Source: a bacterium (lineage in GTDB: Bacteria > 4484-113 > JAGGVC01). From it: 33,076 nucleotides of DNA. Positions 1-9,327 of the stretch are shown here, in pieces. Within the stretch, counting starts at the first letter, position 1. The number at the start of each line of letters is the position of its first letter. The position numbers were made by a program, and so were the translations under genes. The notes under the pieces were generated by a model. That model was not told where the DNA came from and made no database searches. It saw only the letters and a program-made list of their open reading frames with translations. The stretch lies in NCBI GenBank assembly GCA_021158185.1, contig JAGGVC010000090.1, positions 1 to 33,076 of the forward strand, given 5' to 3'.

Positions 1-624
1 AACGACCTCGTTGCAACCGAGATCAGAGAAATTACCAGCGACTACAGGATTGCCTGTTTTAATCTGATGAGCAGCCCGGGGAGTGGCAAGACGAGCCTCC
101 TTGAAGCGACGTTCGCCGCTATGAAGGATGAATTCCGGTTTGGGGCGATTGTGGGCGACCTGTTCACCGCAATGGACGGCGAACGAATCGACGCCCTAGA
201 CGTCCCCGTCGTCCAGCTCAATACAGAGGGAAGCTGTCACCTTACGGCGCACATGATCAAGGAATCGCTTATCGAATTCGATCTGACTGCGCTCGACGGC
301 TTGTTCATCGAAAACGTCGGCAACCTCGTGTGCCCCGGAAGCTTCGATCTTGGAGAAGACTACCGCATCATTATCGTTTCCACGCCGGAGGGCATGGACA
401 AGGTAGAGAAGTATCCGAAGATGTTCAGGTTTTCAAACGCCAACCTGATTACGAAGACAGACCTTCTGCCGTATGTTGATTTCGACATCGATGATGTCGC
501 GGCAAAACTCCAGCTTCTGAATCCCGATGCCCCCGTATTCAGATTATCGCTTAAAACGAGTGAAGGTCTCGATGAATGGACGAAATGGCTGCGCGATATC
601 CTGTCTGCTTCCGAAATGACATAA
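1..624 (+). CDS. hypB: Hydrogenase nickel incorporation GTPase HypB (5'-truncated by window edge)
   Basis: Frame is open from base 1; N-terminal P-loop SSPGSGKTSLLE, VGDL, ENVGNLVCPGSFDLGE and ITKTDLLPYVDFD are typical HypB motifs. Confidence 0.93.
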   Translation, partial: NDLVATEIREITSDYRIACFNLMSSPGSGKTSLLEATFAAMKDEFRFGAIVGDLFTAMDGERIDALDVPVVQLNTEGSCHLTAHMIKESLIEFDLTALDGLFIENVGNLVCPGSFDLGEDYRIIIVSTPEGMDKVEKYPKMFRFSNANLITKTDLLPYVDFDIDDVAAKLQLLNPDAPVFRLSLKTSEGLDEWTKWLRDILSASEMT

Positions 625-717
625 CTCGGCCATCACGCACAAGCCGAACCTCATTAACATGCCATCATGCATATCTCTAAAACTCTGAAGATCTTCCTGG
701 AAGAATTGCCGCGCGGT

Positions 718-927
718 TTATTCTTCTTCGATCTGCTTTCTCTCTTCTTCCTGAATTTCGAGTATCCGCTTGACCTGATCTTCAGTAAGATAGCCTAATT
801 CTAGCAGTGCCCCGATGCGAATATCTATCTTATTTTCATTAATCAGATCCAGCGCAATCTGCACCTGCTCTTCCGTGCAGAATCCTTCCGCAATCGCTAT
901 CTCTCCGAATTTCCTTACTTCCGCCAT
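718..927 (-). CDS. Small protein resembling a GspE/PilB N-terminal (MshEN-like) domain
   Basis: 69 aa from MAEVRKFGEIAIAEGFCTEEQVQIAL...IGALLELGYLTEDQVKRILEIQ; GGAGG 8 nt upstream of ATG at 927. Confidence 0.6.
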   Translation of the reverse strand: MAEVRKFGEIAIAEGFCTEEQVQIALDLINENKIDIRIGALLELGYLTEDQVKRILEIQEEERKQIEEE

Positions 928-1162
928 CCAAACGACCTCCACAATGTCAAATGACGAGGCAGTACTGATAAGAGAATACTACGTGAAGGCGGATTTGGCA
1001 AGAGTGCCTTTGGGAAACACTGCTTTACGACTCGGATGCGGCACTTGTATGATGCCCGGATAGATCGGGTTTGTGGCCGTAGCGCTCGATCCGAAGCGAT
1101 TTTTCGGCGGCTGGCAGTTCTCCAAAGGTTGAATTATGCAACTTACCCAATTCTGAGGTAAA

Positions 1163-1990
1163 ATGGTCGAGGCTATGACTACTTCCAATCTGAGGGTCAT
1201 CTTCACCTGCGGCGGAAAGCTCACAAAGAGCCTTGAGGGACGCTCACCTGAGGACGCAAAGGTTCTCATCGAAATCGAAGGCCGATCGCTTCTTCACTCG
1301 GCAATCGAAGCCTGCACCGGACTTGCAGAAAGCATCAGCAAAGAATTCTCGGCAGGTATTGCCGCAGCTGTCGCCGTAGGCCCGCGTGCGGTAGGGCGCG
1401 AGGTCAGACGGGTTATCGACGCGTGCGATCCGCCGTTTCCGATCCACTTTGCAGGCGATGGCGCTACGGTGCTTGACAATATCGGAATCGGAGCATCCGA
1501 GCTCGATCATTACGGCACGGGAGACCTCCTGATAGTTTCGCCCGATCTTCCATTCATTACCGCGGATGCCCTGTCGGATTTCCTTGAGAAGATCCCGGAC
1601 GATGCCGGATTAGCCATGCCGGTCGTGACAAGGGAAGCATTCAATGCGCGTTTCCCAGGCGCGCCCAACAGGTTCAACAGACTCGTGGAGGGGTTTTTCA
1701 CGCTCGGCAGTATCGCGTTTTTGAAGGAAGATGTGCTCAGGAAGAACCTTATACTCTTTCAAGACGCGCACAATGCAAGGAAAAATCCGGCTAAACTCGC
1801 AGGGATGCTCGGACCCGGCGTTATCCTGAAGTATATATTCGGCAGGCTGAGTATTCACGACATCGAGGATCGTGTCGGACTCATTTCCGATACTATCGTG
1901 CATGCGGTGGTCGGATGCGATCCTGCACTCGCATACGACATTGACAACGAGAAGAATCTCGATTATGCAGAGAAGATGCTCGCGCAATAG
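1163..1990 (+). CDS. NTP transferase domain (MobA-like nucleotidyltransferase) protein
   Basis: FTCGGKLTKSLEGRSPEDAKVLIEIEGRSLLHSAIEA...LLIVSPDLPFITADAL; alternative ATG at 1175. Confidence 0.75.
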   Translation: MVEAMTTSNLRVIFTCGGKLTKSLEGRSPEDAKVLIEIEGRSLLHSAIEACTGLAESISKEFSAGIAAAVAVGPRAVGREVRRVIDACDPPFPIHFAGDGATVLDNIGIGASELDHYGTGDLLIVSPDLPFITADALSDFLEKIPDDAGLAMPVVTREAFNARFPGAPNRFNRLVEGFFTLGSIAFLKEDVLRKNLILFQDAHNARKNPAKLAGMLGPGVILKYIFGRLSIHDIEDRVGLISDTIVHAVVGCDPALAYDIDNEKNLDYAEKMLAQ

Positions 1991-2053
1991 GGCATACTAG
2001 TCCATAAGCTTCCAGATGCAGGTAGCTGAACCCGGACATCTTGTTTCACGTCT

Positions 2054-2082
2054 TTGCCTTGTGGTGCGGAAATGGGTATAAT
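2054..2082 (+). promoter_or_regulatory. Predicted sigma70-type promoter TTGCCT-N17-TATAAT
   Basis: TTGCCT 2054-2059, 17-nt spacer, perfect TATAAT 2077-2082, about 30 nt upstream of the ATG at 2113. Confidence 0.6.
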
Positions 2083-2112
2083 GATCACGAGGAACGTGCA
2101 GGGGAGAAAGCT

Positions 2113-2733
2113 ATGGCTTGTCGCGTAATTTTGGTTTCTGTGTTTGCGGCGGTTTCCCTCGCCTTCATTCTGCCTTTGAACGCAGCCCTCGCAGAGGACA
2201 ACCTTGATCCGACCGTCGGGGAGACTGCTTGGGGGAGCTACGTCACGGACTCGATGCGCGCATTTTACAAATGCGATGTTGCGATGATCGACGCGGGCAC
2301 ACTGTCCACGCTCGCAAAAAAGGAAGTCGTCAGCGAGCATGAGACGCGCCTCGATATCGCGGAGGTCGAAGTCGTGACAATAATGCTCACCGGAAGGGAG
2401 CTTGCGGTGATTATGAACAACGCCGTCAAGTTCTACCCGCGCAAGAACAACGGCTTCCTCCAGGTAAGCGGAATGACGGTGCACATCGATCCGAGCAAGC
2501 GCAAGAACAAGGTAGTCGGCGCGTTCGTGGGCAATACGGCGCTTCAGGCCGATAAGGTTTATTCGATCGCGGTCACCAAGTTCCTGGCAAACGGTGGCGC
2601 GAGCTTCGGCGTACTCGACAACATCAGGGTCGTTGAAGGTAGCTCACAGTTCGTAGGTGAGCTGATCGCGGCATATTACGAGGTCAACCCGGAGATGCCT
2701 CCCGTCGGCAAACGTTACATAATCAGTAAGTAA
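2113..2733 (+). CDS. Exported stand-alone 5'-nucleotidase C-terminal-domain protein
   Basis: Signal peptide MACRVILVSVFAAVSLAFILPLNAALA; ETAWGSYVTDSMR, VVTIMLTGRELAVIMNNAV, FLQVSGMTV, YSIAVTKFLANGG resemble the 5_nucleotid_C domain; start at 2113 supported by upstream promoter and GGGGAG. Confidence 0.75.
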   Translation: MACRVILVSVFAAVSLAFILPLNAALAEDNLDPTVGETAWGSYVTDSMRAFYKCDVAMIDAGTLSTLAKKEVVSEHETRLDIAEVEVVTIMLTGRELAVIMNNAVKFYPRKNNGFLQVSGMTVHIDPSKRKNKVVGAFVGNTALQADKVYSIAVTKFLANGGASFGVLDNIRVVEGSSQFVGELIAAYYEVNPEMPPVGKRYIISK

Positions 2734-2781
2734 GTAAGGTTTATCCCCGTCATCACACGGTTTTGCATTCCACATGAAGCA

Positions 2782-3270
2782 TTACGGCGCAAGCAGGCTG
2801 AACGGCCACGCGGGCAGGTTTCTCAGAATCCAGAATGCGACGATTGCGATAAACAGAATCCACAGCCACACGGCAGGGATGAAGACGGTTTTTATCTTCA
2901 CACGTAAAAACACGCGCAGTGTCTCGGCAACAAGCGCATAGAGAAGAAACGGGAGTGAGAAAACAGCGAGCACATTATAACCGATCGCGCCCGCGATATC
3001 ACCGTGCACGAGGCTGAAAAGCGCGCGCGCGGTTCCGCATCCGGGGCAGTAATAGCCCGTAAGCGAGTGAAAAAAACATTTCGGCGAGAACTGAAACGAA
3101 ACGGGATCGACAAAGTGCAAGGTGATCCCGACAGCAAATACTGCGAACCACGCCAGAGCAACGACGGCTTTTTTGTACACCGGCCGGGGGAATTTCATTA
3201 GCCGACCGCCATCCGGCTGCGTATTCGTTACCTCGACGGCTCCAGGCTTTGTGTCGGATGATTCTGACAT
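2782..3270 (-). CDS. DUF2752 domain membrane protein
   Basis: FFHSLTGYYCPGCGTARALFSLVHGDIAGAIGYN motif plus hydrophobic segments. Confidence 0.85.
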   Translation of the reverse strand: MSESSDTKPGAVEVTNTQPDGGRLMKFPRPVYKKAVVALAWFAVFAVGITLHFVDPVSFQFSPKCFFHSLTGYYCPGCGTARALFSLVHGDIAGAIGYNVLAVFSLPFLLYALVAETLRVFLRVKIKTVFIPAVWLWILFIAIVAFWILRNLPAWPFSLLAP

Positions 3271-3280
3271 ACAGGTTTCG

Positions 3281-3820
3281 CTAGATGCCGCCTTCGGCCA
3301 TGATGCCGATTATCATTAGAACGAAATACGCCACGTTTCCAAACAGCCCTAATCCAAACGATATCCAGCAGAACGTAAGCGCCGTACGCGCAGATGATTG
3401 CGCACCTTCGTAATCGCCCTGCGCGATCTTGGTGTTCACCTGCGCCGAGTAGATAATTGCGATAATCCCTCCGATCAGGCAGCAGAAAATCGTCACGAGG
3501 ATCGACTGGACGAGGTAGTTGGGGATATTCGAAGGCGCGCCGTATTGGTAGCGCGGATCCTGGAAAGGCGGCGGAGCTTGATATTGGGGAGGTGCTTGAT
3601 ACGGAGGCTGTTCCTGCGCGCGGGCGGGAGGCGGAGCTACATCGCGCGTCGGCTGGGCATCCGGCTCATATTCAGGTCGCTGTGCAGGTTCGCTCTCGAT
3701 TGGTTTTTCACCGGCGGGTGGAGGTACAGGCTCGCCTTCCGGCTTGATGAGCTTATGGCCGCAACGGACGCAGACGTTAGCATAGTCCTCGTTTCGAGTT
3801 CCACAGTTTGGACAGTACAT
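3281..3820 (-). CDS. Zinc-ribbon, CD225/dispanin family membrane protein
   Basis: N-terminal MYCPNCGTRNEDYANVCVRCGHKL, Pro/Gln-rich linker, then NYLVQSILVTIFCCLIGGIIAIIYSAQVNTKIAQGDYEGAQSSARTALTFCWIS. Confidence 0.87.
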   Translation of the reverse strand: MYCPNCGTRNEDYANVCVRCGHKLIKPEGEPVPPPAGEKPIESEPAQRPEYEPDAQPTRDVAPPPARAQEQPPYQAPPQYQAPPPFQDPRYQYGAPSNIPNYLVQSILVTIFCCLIGGIIAIIYSAQVNTKIAQGDYEGAQSSARTALTFCWISFGLGLFGNVAYFVLMIIGIMAEGGI

Positions 3821-3957
3821 AGCACTCCTCCCCAGCTAGAAAATGCCAGTATACAGGGCGAAATGCCGAATGTCCACAGCATTATTTACGGCCTGTGCGT
3901 CGAGCCTGTAATCGCGGCAGGCTGCCACTGCAAATCACGTCGAGCGCAATCCGCCCT

Positions 3958-5316
3958 TTACTTCCAGGTTACTTCGAACACGAAGTTGAGTTCGACTTCG
4001 CTGTCGGCCTTTACGGGAACCTTGAATTCCGCGGTGTTCGCATCCTTCTTTTCCCAGTCGAAGTTCGATTCGAGCATCTTCCAATCGCCCCAGATCGTAT
4101 GCGGGACGATTACCTCGATGTCTTCCTTCTCCTTGCGGTTCTTGAGCGTCACCTTCCAGGTTTCCCGGTATCCCTGGCCTACGTCCTTGTAGTCCATCCG
4201 CGTTTTCTCGCCAACGATGTCGAATGCGTCGCCGATGTAGAGCCTGATCGTCTCCTTGCGCGGCGTATGGTCGATCCAGTCCTCGCCGATGAACTGCGGG
4301 ACGTGCGCCGAATCGCGCTTGAACACGCGGATCTTGCCCTTGGGCAGTGCGATGCCGAGGTTGTTCTTCTTCTCGTTGTCGAACTCCACCTTGACGTTCA
4401 CCTTGTCGCCGCCCGGATAGACGTACACCTTGCGCGTGGGGATGTTTCCTGCGTTAATCAGGCTGATCTGCTTGGTCTGGTTCATCCTGATCGTGGTCGG
4501 CCTCGGAAGCGTATAGAGATGATATTCGAAGAACGATTCTTCTTCGAACGCATAACCGTCCGCCATTGCACCAGTCATTTCGGCTTCTGGCATCGCATAT
4601 TTCGAAGGAGCACGATCATGAACGCGGCGTACATCGCCTGCGATGAGCTGAAGCTTGGCATCGCGGTAAGTCGCACCGCTGTTGTTGTCGATCGTCACCC
4701 AGCCTTCCATGTCGCTGGTCTTTTCGTCATCCGCAAGCAGGAAAACGTAATCGCAGTTCCAGCCTATCCCGTTCGTCATGTAGGACAGTTCGTACTCGAT
4801 CCTTCCGCCGCCCTTGCAGATGACCTCCCAGTTGAGCGTGGGTTCGAGAAGCAGCTCGCCTGTTCCCCCTGTAAGCTCGATGCGCCCCGACGGATTGACG
4901 AGCACCGCCCCGTCCTTCTCGACGATCATCCCGCCCGCAGTGGACAGAAGCTTCACCCGGCTTCTCGCACCGGTCTCTTCATCGACGAGCGTGATCTTCT
5001 TGCCGATGTACTTCGAAAGTAGCTTTTCGCTCGAAAGCAGATCGTAGTCGAAATTCTGCTCAAGCAGGTACGTGGGCGGTCCGTTCAGCGCCTTGAAATG
5101 TACGCTCGTCGGGTCGAGCTGCGCGGCAACTTCGGTTACGGTAATTTGGTTTTCACCATCATCGAGCGCAACCGATCGAACATCCCGCACCAGTGCAAAA
5201 TTCTCGTTGTAAACAGTCAGCGATGTATCGCCTTCAGCAGCCTCGGCATACAGAAAGTATGCGCCTACAAAAAGCGCAGCTATCACAGATACAAGAACCG
5301 CTGGTAAACCTCTCAT
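3958..5316 (-). CDS. DUF4139 domain-containing exported protein
   Basis: Signal peptide MRGLPAVLVSVIAALFVGAYFLYAEA; SLTVYNENFALVRDVRSVAL...; YMTNGIGWNCDYVFLL; AGGAGG 6 nt before ATG at 5316. Confidence 0.85.
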   Translation of the reverse strand: MRGLPAVLVSVIAALFVGAYFLYAEAAEGDTSLTVYNENFALVRDVRSVALDDGENQITVTEVAAQLDPTSVHFKALNGPPTYLLEQNFDYDLLSSEKLLSKYIGKKITLVDEETGARSRVKLLSTAGGMIVEKDGAVLVNPSGRIELTGGTGELLLEPTLNWEVICKGGGRIEYELSYMTNGIGWNCDYVFLLADDEKTSDMEGWVTIDNNSGATYRDAKLQLIAGDVRRVHDRAPSKYAMPEAEMTGAMADGYAFEEESFFEYHLYTLPRPTTIRMNQTKQISLINAGNIPTRKVYVYPGGDKVNVKVEFDNEKKNNLGIALPKGKIRVFKRDSAHVPQFIGEDWIDHTPRKETIRLYIGDAFDIVGEKTRMDYKDVGQGYRETWKVTLKNRKEKEDIEVIVPHTIWGDWKMLESNFDWEKKDANTAEFKVPVKADSEVELNFVFEVTWK

Positions 5317-5628
5317 TTGGAACCTCCTTAATCGCCTCATCACGGATAATACGTTTAACCAAAAAACCACCTGTGGAACAAAGGGAATGGGAAGCGAAAT
5401 CCGCCCCTCTGCCCACGATTTCCGCTTATGAGAATACCATACCGCAATGCATTACAAGCTCACCAAATAAAAACAACACATTCTGCATTTGGTTTACCTG
5501 GCGCGTCGCTGTGGTGAAGATGCTCAGTACACAATGAACAGCTGCCAAAATCATCCGTCGGAACTAAAGAGGCAGTTCATCTGGTAAAATGTTTTCGGGG
5601 TAAATGGATTTTTTGTGAGGGTATCGAT

Positions 5629-6732
5629 ATGCCTAGATTACTACTTCTTTTTGTTGTTGCGCTTATATGCGTGTTCTATTCAGCTTCTGTTGCTCCGTAT
5701 GCTCAGGAGATGCCGAGGTTCGACGGCTCGTGCTCTGTTGCCGTGGGACCGAATGACACGCCTTACTTCTTATGCCGGGATACGGTGAACTGCTGGATAA
5801 TGGAGTTTGCGCAAGGAACCGCCGAGAATATCGGAGAGGTCGAAAATATCGAGCTTTTGCGCATCGGTCCTGATGGAGCGATGTACGGCATTGCCCGGAA
5901 CACAAGTGATCTTGCCAAGGTGCTGCGCGTAAGTCCGGGCGGAGATTACGAAGTCGTCTGCGACCAGAACGACGAGAGGATAACCGACAATATCTCCGCA
6001 AGGAGAAATATCGTGTTCTCGGGTCTTTGCATCGACAGGGAAGGTAATATTTACGTCGGTGATTCTGGCAACGGATGGCTCATCAAAGTTTCAGTGAATG
6101 GTGACGTCCAGCGCGTTGTTGGTATTGATCCAATATTCGAAGGTGCGGGAGAAGGTGCGCGAATCGTGGAGGAATCCAAGGGACTTGCTGACGGGCCGGG
6201 GAATTCTGCCCGCCTTTTCAATCCTTCGCAGCTCGCAGCAGGGCCCCGCGGCGAAATCTATATTTCCGAGGGTTCGAACGGCATAGTGAGGATGTATGAG
6301 AACGGTGAAGTAACCACGATCGCGGGTGCGATAGGCAGCGACGGACAGAGCCGATCGGGCTTCAGGGACGGTCCTGCTCATAACGCGCTCTTTTCATACT
6401 GGCTCACGGGCATCGTCGTGGATAACGACGGGAACATATTCGTTATTGATCAAGGCAATGGATGCATCCGCCAGATCACGTGGAACAGCGATGAAGGAAT
6501 GTACTATGTCTACACACTTGCCGGTTCGCCCAAGAACAAAGAGATCGGTATGGGTGGAACGGGATATGATGCGACGGATAAGGACGGAACGGGTTTCGAA
6601 GCGTCGTTCGACTCCGCGTGGTTCGATCTTGCTGTCGACAGCAATAAGAACCTCTACATGACCAAGAAAACGGGCTTCATAGTCCGCAAGGTCACGTGGA
6701 TGGGCTTGGTGAGCAGCTTCGATGTAAGCTAA
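5629..6732 (+). CDS. NHL-repeat beta-propeller exported protein
   Basis: Signal peptide; repeated GNIYVGDSGNGWLIKVS, GEIYISEGSNGIVRMYENGEVTTIAG, GNIFVIDQGNGCIRQITW. Confidence 0.85.
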   Translation: MPRLLLLFVVALICVFYSASVAPYAQEMPRFDGSCSVAVGPNDTPYFLCRDTVNCWIMEFAQGTAENIGEVENIELLRIGPDGAMYGIARNTSDLAKVLRVSPGGDYEVVCDQNDERITDNISARRNIVFSGLCIDREGNIYVGDSGNGWLIKVSVNGDVQRVVGIDPIFEGAGEGARIVEESKGLADGPGNSARLFNPSQLAAGPRGEIYISEGSNGIVRMYENGEVTTIAGAIGSDGQSRSGFRDGPAHNALFSYWLTGIVVDNDGNIFVIDQGNGCIRQITWNSDEGMYYVYTLAGSPKNKEIGMGGTGYDATDKDGTGFEASFDSAWFDLAVDSNKNLYMTKKTGFIVRKVTWMGLVSSFDVS

Positions 6733-6793
6733 GGGTAGGGATTTAGCGGAAGTCACAGAGCAGATCAGCTTTCGACCGACAGTTCGCCGCACC

Positions 6794-7477
6794 TTATCCC
6801 ATAAATCTGTAACCGACGCGATGAGCGGTGATTATCCAGCGCGGGTTTTCGGTTGAATCCTCGATTTTCTTGCGGAGCTTGGCAATGTGCGTATCCACCG
6901 TGCGCGTTGTCGGCTGCACGTCACCGTCGTATCCCCAAACCTTGTCTAGAAGAACGTTGCGGCTTATGATCTCTCCCTTGGTCTTGATAAAGAGCTTCAT
7001 CATTTCGAACTCACGATGCGTCAGTTCGATCGGCTTACCCCCCTTTTTCGCCTCCAGGTTCGTGAAATCGAGCTTGATGTCCCCAAACTCGTATACGCCG
7101 ATATCGTCCTCAACCGAGAACCTCCGCAGAACCGCGGATATGCGGGCGAGAAGCTCCTTTACGCTGAATGGCTTGGTAACATAATCGTCCGCACCGGTTT
7201 CGAGCCCGATTATCTTGTCCATCTCCTGGCTCTTCGCGGTTACGAGAATTATGGGTACGCCACTCTTTGATTTACGCAGGCGTTCAAGCACTTCCATCCC
7301 ACTCATCCCCGGCAGCATTATATCCAGCAGAATAAGGTCTGGGGACACCTTACGCGCAACTTCAAGCCCCTGCGCACCGTCTTCAGCCAGGTAGACATCA
7401 TAACCCTCGAATCGAAGGTTATGCTCAAGACCGTATCTCATGTCCGGCTCGTCTTCAATAACAAGAATCTTCGTCAT
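6794..7477 (-). CDS. OmpR/PhoB-family response regulator
   Basis: Receiver ILVIEDEPDMRYGLEHNL...DLILLDIMLPGMSG...VTAKSQ...GADDYVTKPFS plus winged helix LTHREFEMMKLF...TVDTHIAKLRKKIE. Confidence 0.95.
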   Translation of the reverse strand: MTKILVIEDEPDMRYGLEHNLRFEGYDVYLAEDGAQGLEVARKVSPDLILLDIMLPGMSGMEVLERLRKSKSGVPIILVTAKSQEMDKIIGLETGADDYVTKPFSVKELLARISAVLRRFSVEDDIGVYEFGDIKLDFTNLEAKKGGKPIELTHREFEMMKLFIKTKGEIISRNVLLDKVWGYDGDVQPTTRTVDTHIAKLRKKIEDSTENPRWIITAHRVGYRFMG

Positions 7478-7509
7478 AAGCCCGCTCCTAAAAAATCAAA
7501 CACCGTTTT

Positions 7510-9204
7510 TCAATCGGCTTCAGTTCGGCCTTCCACCCGCTCATTCACAGCAACTGGAAACAGCAAGCTGAATCTGCTACCCTTTCCCGGTTCACTCCAC
7601 ACTTCGATTTTACCCCGATGAGCGTCAATTATATGCTTTACAACGGAAAGTCCAAGTCCGCTGCCCTTGACTTCGTATACATCTGCACGGCTCACCCTGA
7701 AGAACATATCGAACACGTGCGGCAGATCGTCCTTCGAGATACCGATTCCTGCATCCTCGATTTCCAACCTAATGAAGCTGCCCTGCCTGCCGAGAGTGAT
7801 CTTGATCCTTTTTTCAAACAGACTGTATTTCACAGCATTGTCGATGAGATTGAGAACGGCCTGACGAAAGCTGTCCCTGTCCACGAATGCAGGCGGAAGA
7901 TCATCGTCCATCACTACAGTCAATTCGAATCCTGCCGATTCGAGCTGGTATTTGTATGCGTCGAGTGTCTGAGAAAGCAGCTCTTTGAGCGAGAACGATG
8001 CGAACTCGTACTTCTTCTCGCCTTCCTCGATTCGGCTGAAGTCGAGTATATTCTCAATCAGATGCGCCAGACGCTGGCTCTCGTTGTTGATTATCTTATA
8101 GAAGCGCTGCTTTTCGTGCTCCGATTTTGCACGATCAAGCTGTAGTGTTTCGGCGAACAGGCGGATAAGCGAAAGCGGGGTCTTGAGCTCGTGGCTCACG
8201 TTCGACACGAAGTTGCTCTTGAGCCTGGCAAGTTGAACCTGTTTTGTAACGAAATGATAAAGAAGCAGGATGCCGAGCAGTATGAGCGCCAGCATTCCAC
8301 CGAGCATTGCGAACATCGAATTGACAACTTTGCGGTTGATGCGCGAGCCTTCCGGATCCGCGATGAACGCGCGAACTCCCCAGAAGAGCGAATCGCTCGG
8401 CTGTGAACGAAAAACGTAGTAGCGTTCACCGTCGATGTTCCTCGTGGCCTCGAGCGCCGAGTCGTTGAAGGGTTCGAGATTGAAGAATATCTCGACGCCC
8501 AGGACAGATCCTGCCTCAGTGTGATATTTCCCGCTCGCACTGAGGAATTCCTGCTCGCTATACAGCATCCTGGCTTGCTTTTGATACTCCTTCAGGTTGA
8601 TTCGAAAGGCAAGGAACCCAAGAACGTTGTTCTTCCCGTCAATCACGAGAGTCATCAGGTATCTTTGGCCCTTAATGCCTACCCTGGAAATGGCGACTGT
8701 CGCCGCGCCGTACGTTCGCGGGTAGAATCCTCTCGGCAGTTCGTCGAACGTCGCGCTCTCTTCGAATATCCTGTCTGCAAGCTCCTTAATTGCCTTAAGC
8801 TCTTCGGTGGAAGCAGTGCGGGCTGCAACATCGGTGTTGTAGTAGAGCTTTCTCGCTTCGCCTTCGAATCCCGGACCCGGATACCACACAAACGAGCTCG
8901 AAAAATTATCGCTTCGTTCAAGCTTGGCGAGGATATTGATAATCTCTTCCTCATCGCCGAGGCTTGCGCCATTCAGCGATTCGTCCAATACGGAAGCACC
9001 GGGAGCGAATAGCGGCAATTCGAGCGAGTCGATAATTCGTTTCGCGATATCGTAGCCGATTCTCTCATAGTAGATGTCTTCCCTGAACTTAATTTCCTCC
9101 AGGCTTCTGTAGGTAAGGAAGACCATCGTTCCTGCAGGAATCACAACGAGAAGGATGATGATCCCTATCATCGCAAGCCTTCTGATCAAATGTTGCCTGA
9201 CCAT
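7510..9204 (-). CDS. Membrane sensor histidine kinase
   Basis: H-box FVSNVSHELKTPLSLIRLFAETL, N-box NLIDNAVKYS, G-boxes IEDAGIGISKDDLPHVFDMFFR and GSGLGLSVVKHIIDAHRG; two TM helices around an extracytoplasmic domain. Confidence 0.95.
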   Translation of the reverse strand: MVRQHLIRRLAMIGIIILLVVIPAGTMVFLTYRSLEEIKFREDIYYERIGYDIAKRIIDSLELPLFAPGASVLDESLNGASLGDEEEIINILAKLERSDNFSSSFVWYPGPGFEGEARKLYYNTDVAARTASTEELKAIKELADRIFEESATFDELPRGFYPRTYGAATVAISRVGIKGQRYLMTLVIDGKNNVLGFLAFRINLKEYQKQARMLYSEQEFLSASGKYHTEAGSVLGVEIFFNLEPFNDSALEATRNIDGERYYVFRSQPSDSLFWGVRAFIADPEGSRINRKVVNSMFAMLGGMLALILLGILLLYHFVTKQVQLARLKSNFVSNVSHELKTPLSLIRLFAETLQLDRAKSEHEKQRFYKIINNESQRLAHLIENILDFSRIEEGEKKYEFASFSLKELLSQTLDAYKYQLESAGFELTVVMDDDLPPAFVDRDSFRQAVLNLIDNAVKYSLFEKRIKITLGRQGSFIRLEIEDAGIGISKDDLPHVFDMFFRVSRADVYEVKGSGLGLSVVKHIIDAHRGKIEVWSEPGKGSRFSLLFPVAVNERVEGRTEAD

Positions 9205-9327
9205 CGTAATATTTCTCCGATAATCGCCACCCGGTGCACATCCCTCGATCCAATCCGATAGCTAAACTGACCGAAATCGGTACGGATGGACGCCTTTCAG
9301 TCGGCTAAAACAACCAATCGCCTCCTG

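Noticed and set aside
3895-5022. 375-aa plus-strand ORF
   Set aside because: Exactly antisense to the DUF4139 gene, no recognisable domains; codon-bias shadow ORF
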